From Candidatus Cloacimonadota bacterium (GTDB lineage Bacteria; Cloacimonadota; Cloacimonadia; Cloacimonadales; JAJBBL01), in assembly GCA_019429305.1 (NCBI GenBank), contig JAHYIR010000007.1, positions 27,535 to 91,534 on the forward strand: a stretch of DNA of 64,000 bases, read 5' to 3'. The translations under genes were made by a program, and so were the position numbers. Positions 29,006-37,490 of the stretch are shown piece by piece. The first letter of the stretch is position 1. Each line of letters begins with the position of its first letter. The notes beneath the pieces were generated by a model, which was given only the letters and a program-made list of their open reading frames with translations, was not told where the DNA came from and made no database searches.

Positions 29006-31498
29006 TTGGAAAATAATATCTTTCTGACCGAAGCTCAATTTAAAAATGAGATAGCCCGGTGTATTTATTGTGCAGAAAAACCGTGTAAAGCTGCCTGCCC
29101 TTCAGATTGCTCACCGGCAGATTTTATCATGGCAGTAGCTGCCGGATATCCTCAGGACTTTGAGCGGGCAGCTCAAATGATAATAGGGAAAAACCCGCTT
29201 GGTGGAGTTTGTGGCGCTGCCTGTCCGGATTATCACTGTATGCAGGGTTGTGTGAAAGAGGGGTTTGACCGACCACTCGATATACCTGCAATACAGGGTT
29301 ATATAATCCAAAAAGCTAAAGAATTAAACCGACTTCCCAAATTTAAGAGAGAAAAACCGAACGGCAAAAAAGTCGCCGTAGTAGGTGCAGGACCTGCAGG
29401 AATAGGGGCTGCAGTAACATTAGCACAAAAGGGATATCAGGTAGATATTCTCGATGAGAATGAATCGTACGGTGGTGCCTGTCTTCTTATCCCAGAATGG
29501 CGACTAAATAAGAATGTCCTGCTGACAGATATAGATTTCCTTCAGAAAAGCTTCGGTTTGAACTTCCACTTCGCAAAACCGGTAGATGATCCACAAAAGC
29601 TCTTGGAAGAAGGCTTTGACGGCGTAGTTTTGGCTGTAGGGCTCACTGAACCGATAAGATTGAATATACCCGGAGATGAGTATGCTGTTTATGGGACTGA
29701 ATACTTGAAAAATCCCATCTCAATAGAAGTAAAAGACAAACGGATCGCTCTCGTAGGTGGAGCTATTGCTGCCGATATTGCTCTTCTGGCTAAGATGATG
29801 GGAGCTGCTCATTGTGAAATGATCGTATTGGAAAGTATCGCTGAAATGCCGTTAACGAACAAGGAAAGAGAAGATTTGTTGAAGGGAGGGGTACACATCA
29901 CTCCCCGTACAAGACTAACTGAAATTCTTCATGATGAGGGTATAGTTAAGGGAGTTAAGACAAAACCGGTTATGTTGCCTCTTGGTGAGGATTTTCATCC
30001 CTCAAAGATTATTGATGAACCGGGCAGCGGTGATACTATCCGTCTCTTTGATCTGGTTTTTATAGCTATCGGTAACAAACCCTCACTCATAGAAAAGCAT
30101 AACTTCATGCCTGATGTGAAGTTAGTAATAACCGGTGACATGGCTTTTGGACCTACAACAGTGGTAGAAGCAGTAGCAACAGGGAAGAATAGTGCTCTTC
30201 AGTTACATGCCTATCTTCAAGGGGATAATCAACCTGATATAGCTGAACCATTAAAGAGCTATCATTCTCTGAGGAACGAAAAAGAAATACCTATATCCTT
30301 GCAAACCTCTTTCTTTGGTAGAACTATCAGATCTCCCTTCCTACTTTCAGCTGCTCCTCCCACAGACGGTTATGAACAGATGAAAATGGCATACGAAGCC
30401 GGTTGGGCTGGTGGGATAATGAAGACAGCATTTGATAATTTACCTATCCATATTCCCGGTGAATACATGATTGTCTTTAATAATAAGACTTACGGAAACT
30501 GCGATAATGTTTCCGATCACCCCTTAGACCTGGTTTGTGAGGAGATAACAAAGCTTATCAAGGAATATCCGGACAGATTGACAATGGCATCAACAGGAGG
30601 ATCTGTAACGGGTAACGATGAAGCTGATAAGCAAGTATGGCAGAACAATACCCGAAAACTTGAAGAAGCAGGTGCTATGGGTATCGAGTATAGTCTGTCC
30701 TGCCCACAAGGGGGAGATGGCACTCATGGGGATATCGTGTCTCAAAACGCTGAACTAACTGCTAAGATAATTGACTGGGTAATGGAAGCTGGGCGAGGAG
30801 ATATCCCTAAACTCTTTAAACTAACCGGAGCAGTAACTGCCATTCAGCCGATTATTGATGCCATCAAAGAGGTTTTTGACAGATATCCGGAAAAGAAAGC
30901 TGGTGTAACTCTGGCTAATACCTTTCCTGTTTTAGCTTTGAGAGAGGGTTTCTCGGAGAAATGGGAGAAGGGTATAGTTGTTGGGATGTCCGGTGAAGGA
31001 GTATTGCCTATAAGCTATCTGACATTAGCAAAAGCAGCTAACAGAGGAGTTTCTATTTCGGGTAATGGCGGTCCAATGGATTATAAAGGGGCTGCAGATT
31101 TTCTTGCGCTGGGGGCTGAAACGGTACAATTCTGTACGATCGTCGAAAAGTATGGTTATGGGATCATAGACGAACTGGAAAACGGTTTGAGCTACCTTCT
31201 CAAAGAGAGAAATATTAGTTCGGTTAATGAACTTATCGGCATTGCTCTCCCTGATCCGATCATTGACTTTATGGATTTACCGGAAAAGAGTAAAGTACCG
31301 GAAGTCGATCCCGATCTCTGTCAGCATTGTGGCAACTGTACAAGATGTCCCTATCTGGCAATTGAACTGGATGATGATAAAGTACCGGTCATTGATGAGG
31401 ATAAGTGTGTAGGATGTTCACTCTGTACTTTGAGATGCTTCTCCGGAGCACTCAGGATGATATTGAGAGAGAGCGAGAGGGAGAAGGAGCGAGGTTAA
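29006..31498 (+). CDS. Dihydropyrimidine-dehydrogenase-like Fe-S flavoprotein (PreT-PreA type fusion, YgfK-associated)
   Basis: Flavoenzyme of 830 residues with the domain order of dihydropyrimidine dehydrogenase (DPD): an N-terminal [4Fe-4S] helical domain (CIYCAEKPCKAACPSDC, VCGAACPDYHCMQGC), FAD- and NAD(P)-binding domains (VAVVGAGPAGIGAA; IALVGGAIAADIA), an FMN barrel (RSPFLLSAAPPTDGYEQM, SLSCPQGG, SGNGGP), and two C-terminal [4Fe-4S] motifs (CQHCGNCTRCP, CVGCSLCTLRC). The position of the DPD active-site Cys (in LACGQDPEL) reads DIVSQNAEL here, so the proton donor is missing and uracil reduction is doubtful. It starts at TTG 29006 after AAAGGGG, 34 nt behind the Mo subunit. In related clusters YgfK-type proteins sit with molybdenum hydroxylases. 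The inference is a reductase of an oxidised purine, or an electron partner of the hydroxylase. Confidence 0.82.
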   Translation: MENNIFLTEAQFKNEIARCIYCAEKPCKAACPSDCSPADFIMAVAAGYPQDFERAAQMIIGKNPLGGVCGAACPDYHCMQGCVKEGFDRPLDIPAIQGYIIQKAKELNRLPKFKREKPNGKKVAVVGAGPAGIGAAVTLAQKGYQVDILDENESYGGACLLIPEWRLNKNVLLTDIDFLQKSFGLNFHFAKPVDDPQKLLEEGFDGVVLAVGLTEPIRLNIPGDEYAVYGTEYLKNPISIEVKDKRIALVGGAIAADIALLAKMMGAAHCEMIVLESIAEMPLTNKEREDLLKGGVHITPRTRLTEILHDEGIVKGVKTKPVMLPLGEDFHPSKIIDEPGSGDTIRLFDLVFIAIGNKPSLIEKHNFMPDVKLVITGDMAFGPTTVVEAVATGKNSALQLHAYLQGDNQPDIAEPLKSYHSLRNEKEIPISLQTSFFGRTIRSPFLLSAAPPTDGYEQMKMAYEAGWAGGIMKTAFDNLPIHIPGEYMIVFNNKTYGNCDNVSDHPLDLVCEEITKLIKEYPDRLTMASTGGSVTGNDEADKQVWQNNTRKLEEAGAMGIEYSLSCPQGGDGTHGDIVSQNAELTAKIIDWVMEAGRGDIPKLFKLTGAVTAIQPIIDAIKEVFDRYPEKKAGVTLANTFPVLALREGFSEKWEKGIVVGMSGEGVLPISYLTLAKAANRGVSISGNGGPMDYKGAADFLALGAETVQFCTIVEKYGYGIIDELENGLSYLLKERNISSVNELIGIALPDPIIDFMDLPEKSKVPEVDPDLCQHCGNCTRCPYLAIELDDDKVPVIDEDKCVGCSLCTLRCFSGALRMILRESEREKERG

Positions 31499-31887
31499 AA
31501 GTAAGTAGTAAAAATCACTTGGGTAGAAGCAAGTCCATTGGAAGGATTAGCAAGCATTGGACCACGGATGCACACGGATGAAAAAATGATCAACACGGAT
31601 TAAAAATGATAAACAAAAAAAAATTATCAAAATGATGTCATCCTGAGTGTTTGATCACTTGTTTTGGAGTGGTCAACTGTATCGAAGGAGGAAGGGAGAT
31701 CAAGCCCATTGGAAGGATAGCTTCGAAGAGAGAATGAACTACTGAGAGTAAGGTAATATAAGAGAGTGAAAACAGATGAAAGTTAAATTGAAGTGTAGGG
31801 GCGGTTCAAGAACCGCCCTCATAAAGACTTAAAGAGTGAAGAATTGTTTCCAACAAAAGAAGATATTGTTAAAAACAGGGCATATAA
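31499..31887. other. Intergenic stretch made of short degenerate repeats
   Basis: No gene is seen in 389 nt. Instead: near-identical phrases AAGTCCATTGGAAGGATTAGC (31531-31551) and AAGCCCATTGGAAGGATAGC (31702-31721); three CACGGAT units (31563, 31573, 31594); an imperfect hairpin TTGATCACT/AGTGGTCAA (31651-31676) inside a TCATCCTGAG...TCGAAGGAGG phrase; and a GC-rich hairpin (31799-31818). It looks like a graveyard of dispersed repeats. The ispG promoter must lie near its right end but no clear box is visible. Confidence 0.6.
31799..31818. repeat. Short GC-rich hairpin (GGGCGGTTC-AA-GAACCGCCC)
   Basis: A perfect 9-bp stem with a 2-nt spacer, far richer in GC than its surroundings, preceded by GTAG. 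No T-tract follows. It resembles short dispersed palindromes found in intergenic DNA of many bacteria. Confidence 0.6.
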
Positions 31888-32946
31888 ATGAAAATTGAAA
31901 GAATAAAGACAAGAGCAACAAAGCTGGGTAATTTGGTAATTGGAGATGGCAATCCTATCAGAGTTCAGTCAATGACCAATACTCTAACCCAGGATATTAA
32001 TGCTACTACAAAACAGGTCAGACAATTGATTTCCTCCGGTTGTGAGATAGTCCGGATTGCTGTTCCTGATATGAAAGCGGCGAAAGCTATTCGGGAAATC
32101 AAAAAAAACTGCACAGTGCCGTTAATTGCTGACATACACTTTGATTATAAGCTCGCTCTGGCTGCAATTGAGAGTGGTGTTGACGGTTTACGACTTAATC
32201 CGGGTAATATTGGTAGTGTACTTAATGTAGAAAAGGTTGTAGAAAGGGCAAAAGAAAAACAAATATCTATCCGTATCGGAGTCAATAGCGGATCTTTAGC
32301 AAAAGATAAGCTTGAGAAGTACGGAGTAACTGCTAACGGATTAGTTGAGTCGGCATTGGAGCATATTGCCATTCTGGAAAGATTAGGGTATTATGAAATC
32401 AAGGTTTCGGTAAAGGCAGCTTCTGTAATGATGACTATTGATGCTTATAGATTACTGAGTGAAAAAGTACCTTATCCGTTACATTTAGGGGTTACTGAAG
32501 CTGGTACAGAATTAAGAGGAACTGCAAAATCATCGGTAGCTCTCGCTATTCTTCTCTCGGAAGGGATAGGAGATACAATCAGAGTATCATTGACTGCTGA
32601 TCCGGTCAAAGAAGTCATTGTCGGTCTGGAAATACTTAAGTCGCTTGGATTGAAAAAGGGACTTAATGTAGTATCTTGTCCTACTTGTGGAAGAACAGAG
32701 ATAGACCTAATAGCTCTTACCCAAGAAGTAGAAAAACGGTTGGTTGAATATCAGGCAGAAGATATGATTGTAGCAGTGATGGGATGTATTGTTAACGGAC
32801 CGGGAGAAGCAGGTATGGCTGACTTTGGCATAGCCGGAGGAAAGAAAGAGGGGTTAGTTTTCAGCAAAGGACATATAGTTAAAAAAGTTCCTGAACATCT
32901 TCTTTTAGAAGAACTTATGAAATTGATCGAAGATAGTATCAAATAG
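31888..32946 (+). CDS. ispG: 4-hydroxy-3-methylbut-2-enyl diphosphate synthase (IspG/GcpE)
   Basis: Enzyme of the non-mevalonate (MEP) isoprenoid pathway, converting MEcPP to HMBPP. At 352 residues it has the short bacterial form without the plant-type insert. Signatures: IRVQSMTNTLTQDINAT at the start of the TIM barrel, GLRLNPGNIG, and the C-terminal [4Fe-4S] ligands in SCPTCGRTEID and VMGCIVNGPGE, with the conserved Glu. AGGG lies 8 nt before the ATG. The next gene, an Omp85-type barrel, begins just after its stop, so the two may share a transcript. No other isoprenoid gene is in the window. Confidence 0.96.
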   Translation: MKIERIKTRATKLGNLVIGDGNPIRVQSMTNTLTQDINATTKQVRQLISSGCEIVRIAVPDMKAAKAIREIKKNCTVPLIADIHFDYKLALAAIESGVDGLRLNPGNIGSVLNVEKVVERAKEKQISIRIGVNSGSLAKDKLEKYGVTANGLVESALEHIAILERLGYYEIKVSVKAASVMMTIDAYRLLSEKVPYPLHLGVTEAGTELRGTAKSSVALAILLSEGIGDTIRVSLTADPVKEVIVGLEILKSLGLKKGLNVVSCPTCGRTEIDLIALTQEVEKRLVEYQAEDMIVAVMGCIVNGPGEAGMADFGIAGGKKEGLVFSKGHIVKKVPEHLLLEELMKLIEDSIK

Positions 32947-33054
32947 ATCATGTCATGTACAAATATCAATCAAGGAAAGGATGAATCTAAAGATAAATCA
33001 TGTATTGTCTCTCTTAAAGGACTCTCAGAAAAAGAGCTAATCCAAAAAAGAACT

Positions 33055-34755
33055 ATGACAGTTGAAAAAATAGCCATCTTATTGATATTTTTATGGTTAG
33101 TGTCATTCTTGTCGGCAGAGACTGATCTATTTGTCAGAGAAGTGATTTTTACGGGTAACAGTCTTATTCCCAACAGAGAATTGCAGGGGACCATTTTAAC
33201 ACAGAGTGGTAATTATTACAGTCCGCAAACAGCTCAAGAAGATTGCATCAGAATAGCCAATTTCTATCATAGTCGTGGATTTCTCAATATACGAGTTTAT
33301 TATCCGGAAGCTATCCCAATCAGTGCACGTCAGTTAGATGTTCATTTCATAATTGAAGAGGGTGAATTATTTCAGATAGAAGAGATCGTTCTTAAAGGTA
33401 ACAGTTATTTTTCAGCAGAACGCATTGCTCAGTTAACAGGGATATCTTTGACAGGTAATTACCCATTCAGTGTGATCAATAACCTTCTTTTTCAGATAGT
33501 TGACCTGTATGCATCTCGAGGTTTTCTTTTTGCCAGAGCTGAGTTGAAAGATATAGTAGTTGAAAATGACAAAGTAAAAACGTTTATAACAATTGATGAA
33601 GGACGATTTGCCCGATTCGAACAATTTGTCTTTGAAGGTAATGACACAACACGAGAAAGTACTCTGTTGAGAATATCGGGTGTAAATCAAATGGAAACAT
33701 TTAGTTTCTATAGTCTCCATCAGGCAGAAGAGAATGTAAGGCGAAAAGAGTATATTCGTGATTTTTCGCTTATCCCGGTAAATCATCAGACTCTACTCTT
33801 CAGGGTTGAAGAAGACAGAATGACCAAAATATCAGGTATACTCGGTTATGATAGTTCACAAGAGCAATCCGGAAGTCGGATAACCGGTTTTGTAAATCTG
33901 AAATTTCTCAATCTTTACGGTACAGACAGGGATCTTGTTTTTTCTTGGAGAAGATTAAGATCAGACAGGCAATCGATTGAATTTCGTTATCATGAATCAG
34001 GACCTTTTGCTTTACCTATTGCCGGTGATTTTCTAATTTTCAGAGAGACAGTAGATTCGACATATATCAAGACCACCTTTGATTCGGAAGTTTACTACTA
34101 TACTCTGAGAAATAAGTATGGAGTTTATTTAGGTTCTGACGATTTCTTTCCGGGAACGAGAAGACCTAAATTAGTTGAAAAGTCATCTCAGAAAAAGATT
34201 GGTGCCTTCTGGCACTATAATTCCGAAGACTTTTATCTCAATCCGACTAAAGGAATGCGTCTGGAAATCAAGCATTATTATATATTCAAGAAGGATGAGG
34301 GCAATTGGATTGACAGGCAGGCAACAGAAGTGAAATGGAATAATTATATCACTTTGACTCCGAGAGTTGTTTTGATGTCATCTTTGAACGGTAAACAGGT
34401 ACAAAATCGGAATCTGAAAGATTACGAACTATATGATTTGGGTGGTACAAATGATCTGCGAGGATTTAGAGAAAAGCAATTCAGTGGCTATCGGGTTGGT
34501 TGGTCCAATCTAGAATTAAGATATCTTCTAACCAGAAAATCGAGGGTTTTTCTCTTTACTGATTATGGCATTGTTCAATATCCGGTTCAGGAAACAACTC
34601 GAACCTTAAAAGATTTAATAGGGGTAGGTTTTGGAATGAGAATTGATACTCGGCTTGGTCTAATAGGTGTAGATTACGGGATAAGTCATAGTGAGGGGAA
34701 GTGGTTGCATCCCTTAGATGGAATGATACACTTTGGATTGGAGACCGGATTGTAA
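33055..34755 (+). CDS. Omp85-superfamily outer-membrane protein with POTRA domains (BamA/TamA-like)
   Basis: Outer-membrane barrel of 566 residues if it starts at ATG 33055, where a signal peptide begins (MTVEKIAILLIFLWLVSFLS). The frame is open back to an ATG at 32950, only 3 nt after the ispG stop; using it would put 35 hydrophilic residues in front of the signal peptide, which is less likely. Three POTRA-like repeats follow (FVREVIFTGNSLIP, FQIEEIVLKGNSYF, ARFEQFVFEGND), then a beta-barrel with GGTNDLRGFREKQF, the conserved Omp85 lid-loop RGF motif. Three POTRAs and modest length resemble TamA more than BamA. Likely role: insertion or translocation of outer-membrane proteins. Function beyond the family is inferred. 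Confidence 0.82.
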   Translation: MTVEKIAILLIFLWLVSFLSAETDLFVREVIFTGNSLIPNRELQGTILTQSGNYYSPQTAQEDCIRIANFYHSRGFLNIRVYYPEAIPISARQLDVHFIIEEGELFQIEEIVLKGNSYFSAERIAQLTGISLTGNYPFSVINNLLFQIVDLYASRGFLFARAELKDIVVENDKVKTFITIDEGRFARFEQFVFEGNDTTRESTLLRISGVNQMETFSFYSLHQAEENVRRKEYIRDFSLIPVNHQTLLFRVEEDRMTKISGILGYDSSQEQSGSRITGFVNLKFLNLYGTDRDLVFSWRRLRSDRQSIEFRYHESGPFALPIAGDFLIFRETVDSTYIKTTFDSEVYYYTLRNKYGVYLGSDDFFPGTRRPKLVEKSSQKKIGAFWHYNSEDFYLNPTKGMRLEIKHYYIFKKDEGNWIDRQATEVKWNNYITLTPRVVLMSSLNGKQVQNRNLKDYELYDLGGTNDLRGFREKQFSGYRVGWSNLELRYLLTRKSRVFLFTDYGIVQYPVQETTRTLKDLIGVGFGMRIDTRLGLIGVDYGISHSEGKWLHPLDGMIHFGLETGL

Positions 34756-34844
34756 AGTAATTTCAAATCTAGAGTGGACTTGGTGAGGGTTTGAATGAAA
34801 GCTATGATGAAAAAAAACAAGAAAAAACAAAATGAGGTATAAAA

Positions 34845-35687
34845 ATGGATAGTACACAGTTAAAAAAAGTTGGAGTTTATGTTGATGTATCCAATGTCGC
34901 AATGAATGGCGGATATGGAATGCATTATGATGTTTTGAGAGAATTTGCCTGCCGCAGTAATGGGATTGCTATGCGTCTTAATGCTTATGTTCCTTACGAT
35001 GAAGAGCGGGGAAGAAAAGATAATGATTACTACCAAAAATCTAATAATTTTCAGTCTCTGCTCAGAGATTTTGGTTACAAAGTAATAGTAAAACAGGTTC
35101 GCTGGTTTGTTGATGAAGATGGTCACCAATATAGTAAATCAAATGCAGATCTTGATATGGCAGTGGATGCTCTTTTACAATCGGAAAAATTTGATTACGT
35201 AATTATGGTAACGGGTGACGGTGATTTTGTTCAGGTTGTGAGAGCTCTGCAGAATAAAGGCTGCCGGGTTGAAGTGATCGGGTTTAAAAACGTAGCCCAT
35301 ATTCTGAAAAAAGAAGCGGATAGCTATGTTTCAGGTTATCTAATACCAGATCTTTTACCGATTGAAGATAATAGTGAAAATGAAACGAAAAAATGGGGAG
35401 ACACCGGCAGTAGAGTAAGAGGAGTCTGTTATAATTATAATAGTGCTAAAAAATTTGGATTCATGAGATATATCCGGTCACTCGGTGACGGATTATGGAT
35501 CACCGATTCCAGAAAGACAGAATCTCCCTATCAAACGGCTTTCTTTCATAAATCCGAATTGCCTGAGAATTTCGATGTGAATCAACTGCCCAATAGAGAT
35601 ATCATATTTGAATTTGATTTATCACCAAGTGGAAAGAAAGATAAAGGATTATTAGCTACCAAGATAAATTTAATACATGGTATCTAA
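34845..35687 (+). CDS. NYN-domain (PIN-like) ribonuclease fused to a cold-shock-like domain
   Basis: Protein of 280 residues. Residues 5-170 are a NYN/LabA-type domain with the acidic residues expected for metal-dependent RNA cleavage: VYVDVSN, NADLDMAVDAL and MVTGDGDFVQVV. Residues about 190-280 look like a cold-shock/S1-like OB fold: RGVCYNYNSAKKFGFMR, then AFFHKSELP and IFEFDLSPSGKKDKGLLATK. Together they suggest an RNase with its own RNA-binding module. A GAGG site lies 7 nt before the ATG. It sits between an Omp85 gene and a Ppx/GppA-like gene on the same strand; the next gene follows by 17 nt. The second domain assignment is weaker than the first. Confidence 0.72.
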   Translation: MDSTQLKKVGVYVDVSNVAMNGGYGMHYDVLREFACRSNGIAMRLNAYVPYDEERGRKDNDYYQKSNNFQSLLRDFGYKVIVKQVRWFVDEDGHQYSKSNADLDMAVDALLQSEKFDYVIMVTGDGDFVQVVRALQNKGCRVEVIGFKNVAHILKKEADSYVSGYLIPDLLPIEDNSENETKKWGDTGSRVRGVCYNYNSAKKFGFMRYIRSLGDGLWITDSRKTESPYQTAFFHKSELPENFDVNQLPNRDIIFEFDLSPSGKKDKGLLATKINLIHGI

Positions 35688-35704
35688 AACTCAGCAATAC
35701 TGCC

Positions 35705-37018
35705 ATGCTTCTCAAGATTAGTTTCTATCTAACTACCGAAAATAATAGTCAACAAGGAAAGACAATAGACTTTATAAGTGAATTAGTCAAAATTCATGCC
35801 AGATGTTATGTCTTATCTAAGTATTATATACCTGAATTAGAAGAATTTGATCCTCAATATTGCATTATTAGAGATAACCTGTTATTCAATCATTCATCAA
35901 ATATACCAGATAACGATTCTTTCTATAAATCGGAAAGAGAATTTTTAACCAAGAAAAAAATCAGGATAATCATCTCAGATAATCCCAATCTATTCCGGAA
36001 GATAAGCAAGGATCACAATATAATTAACATTGATCTCCATAAAATACTTGATTCTCAAAAAGCTATTCTCAAAGCTACCGGAAAGATTGTACAAAAGTAT
36101 GTGTCAACTTACAATGCAGAAATAAGTTATGCAGTCTTTGATGTGGGTACAAACAATGTTCAACTCGTCTGGGCTATGATAGATAAAGATAGAATTGAGA
36201 TCATTCATCGTGCTTCTCAGATTTCAGCCATGGGCAAAAACATGCAAAATGGGTTGCTGACTAAAGCCGGTATAGAGAGAACAAAGAAAATACTCAAAGA
36301 GTTTTTGAGAATATCTACCCTCTTTACAAACAATATCATTTTAATTGGAACAAGTTGTTCCCGTGAGAGCAAGAATATCAATCTTTTAATAGATTGGCTG
36401 AAAAAGAAATATGATCTGGCTTATCAGATCATATCTGATCAGGAAGAGGCAGAACTAGTTGGCTTAGCAAACAGAAAACTATTTAATGAATTTAAAGAAC
36501 TGATCATATTTGATATTGGTGGTGGAAGTACTGAGTTTATATTCTACCGGGGTATCAAAAAGATCTACCAGAATAGTATCCAGTTAGGAATCAGAAGGAT
36601 AGAGAACTATAAGAACGATAATCAACAAAAAAAAATAGAATACATTCGTCAGAAACTGAACAATTTGCCTGTAGGACTTCTCAAGAAACCTTTTCTGGTC
36701 GGTATCGGGGGAACTGTAACTAACATCAGTGCAGTAAAACAGAGCTTGATTTATTATGATAGTGCAGTAGTTCATAAGAGAAATCTCAGTAAAAGTGATA
36801 TCGAATTCTATCTGAAGAAATTTAAAAAGCTCACCTTGGATGAAATATCCAAGCTGATGCCTTTTGAACCGTTGAGAGCTAATGTAATAACTACTGGTTT
36901 GTTGATAATACTGGAGATAATGAACTATTTCGGGCAAGATAGTATTTTCGTAAGCGATTATGGATTGCAATTCGGAGTTTTAGAAAGGATCAGATTAAAG
37001 GCGAGTGGGATTACATAA
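35705..37018 (+). CDS. Ppx/GppA-type phosphatase with an unusual N-terminal extension
   Basis: Protein of 437 residues. Residues about 138-437 form an ASKHA-fold exopolyphosphatase/pppGpp phosphatase domain: YAVFDVGTNNVQLVW (phosphate 1), SDQEEAELVGLA, IIFDIGGGSTEFIFYRG (phosphate 2) and LVGIGGTVTNISAV. It should hydrolyse polyphosphate or guanosine pentaphosphate. The first 135 residues are not part of the usual family; they have an alpha/beta look (CYVLSKYYIPELEEFD, IRIIISDNPNLF) but no recognised domain. There is no good ribosome-binding site at ATG 35705; the 17-nt gap to the NYN gene suggests coupling. Substrate choice between polyP and (p)ppGpp cannot be made from sequence. Confidence 0.78.
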   Translation: MLLKISFYLTTENNSQQGKTIDFISELVKIHARCYVLSKYYIPELEEFDPQYCIIRDNLLFNHSSNIPDNDSFYKSEREFLTKKKIRIIISDNPNLFRKISKDHNIINIDLHKILDSQKAILKATGKIVQKYVSTYNAEISYAVFDVGTNNVQLVWAMIDKDRIEIIHRASQISAMGKNMQNGLLTKAGIERTKKILKEFLRISTLFTNNIILIGTSCSRESKNINLLIDWLKKKYDLAYQIISDQEEAELVGLANRKLFNEFKELIIFDIGGGSTEFIFYRGIKKIYQNSIQLGIRRIENYKNDNQQKKIEYIRQKLNNLPVGLLKKPFLVGIGGTVTNISAVKQSLIYYDSAVVHKRNLSKSDIEFYLKKFKKLTLDEISKLMPFEPLRANVITTGLLIILEIMNYFGQDSIFVSDYGLQFGVLERIRLKASGIT

Positions 37019-37490
37019 TTATATCAAAATTTTTTAGTGTATAATTTTGTTCCTTTCTCGTGATTATTCGTGGTTGTCCTTTTAAAACGACAAAGAGCAG
37101 AATTACTTCTGCTCTCCATCGCCTTTGCGGGTAAGGATCATTAAGATTAAATTCCATATCAAAGTCAGAGCATTGTAATCTATGCCTAAACTTTGATGTT
37201 CTAAATATATATAGCAATGCCCTTGCCAAATTTGGCAGAGATTTTATCTTATTATCTATCAAACACATAGAGTATCGGAAAAATTCTTAACCTCTTATTG
37301 ATCATATCATTTCTGTATAGTTTTTGTCAGTTTGTTATAGAAAAGATATAGCAAGGGTTTGAGGTTAAGATAAGGTTGAGAATGGCATTAGTATTGTGGG
37401 GAACTTTTGTGGAACTGCTTATAAAAAAAGAGAGCAAAGTTTTGAATCTTTGCTCTCTAATGCCTTGTTAAGTTTTAGATATAATTTACT
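37019..37490. other. Intergenic region between convergent genes
   Basis: About 470 nt without a convincing gene. It holds a 9-bp hairpin AGAGCAGAA/TTCTGCTCT (37094-37115), debris-like phrases (TCGTGATTATTCGTGGTTGTCC at about 37060) and, at its right end, the terminator of the large minus-strand gene. An 85-codon minus frame (37011-37268) was considered and rejected. Confidence 0.5.
37421..37458 (-). terminator. Rho-independent terminator of the C25-PAD fusion gene
   Basis: On the minus strand, an 11-bp perfect stem (AGAGAGCAAAG/CTTTGCTCTCT) with an 8-nt loop is followed by a T-tract (TTTTTTTAT), 33 nt after the stop codon. Confidence 0.85.

Noticed and set aside
1..31498. Selenocysteine codons in the purine-cluster genes
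   Set aside because: No gene is interrupted by an in-frame TGA; selenium in these molybdenum hydroxylases is expected as a labile cofactor ligand, which sequence cannot show.
37011..37268. 85-codon minus-strand frame between the Ppx/GppA-like gene and the C25-PAD gene
   Set aside because: Composition is not protein-like, there is no ribosome site, it overlaps the end of the Ppx gene, and it covers a hairpin and repeat-like debris.
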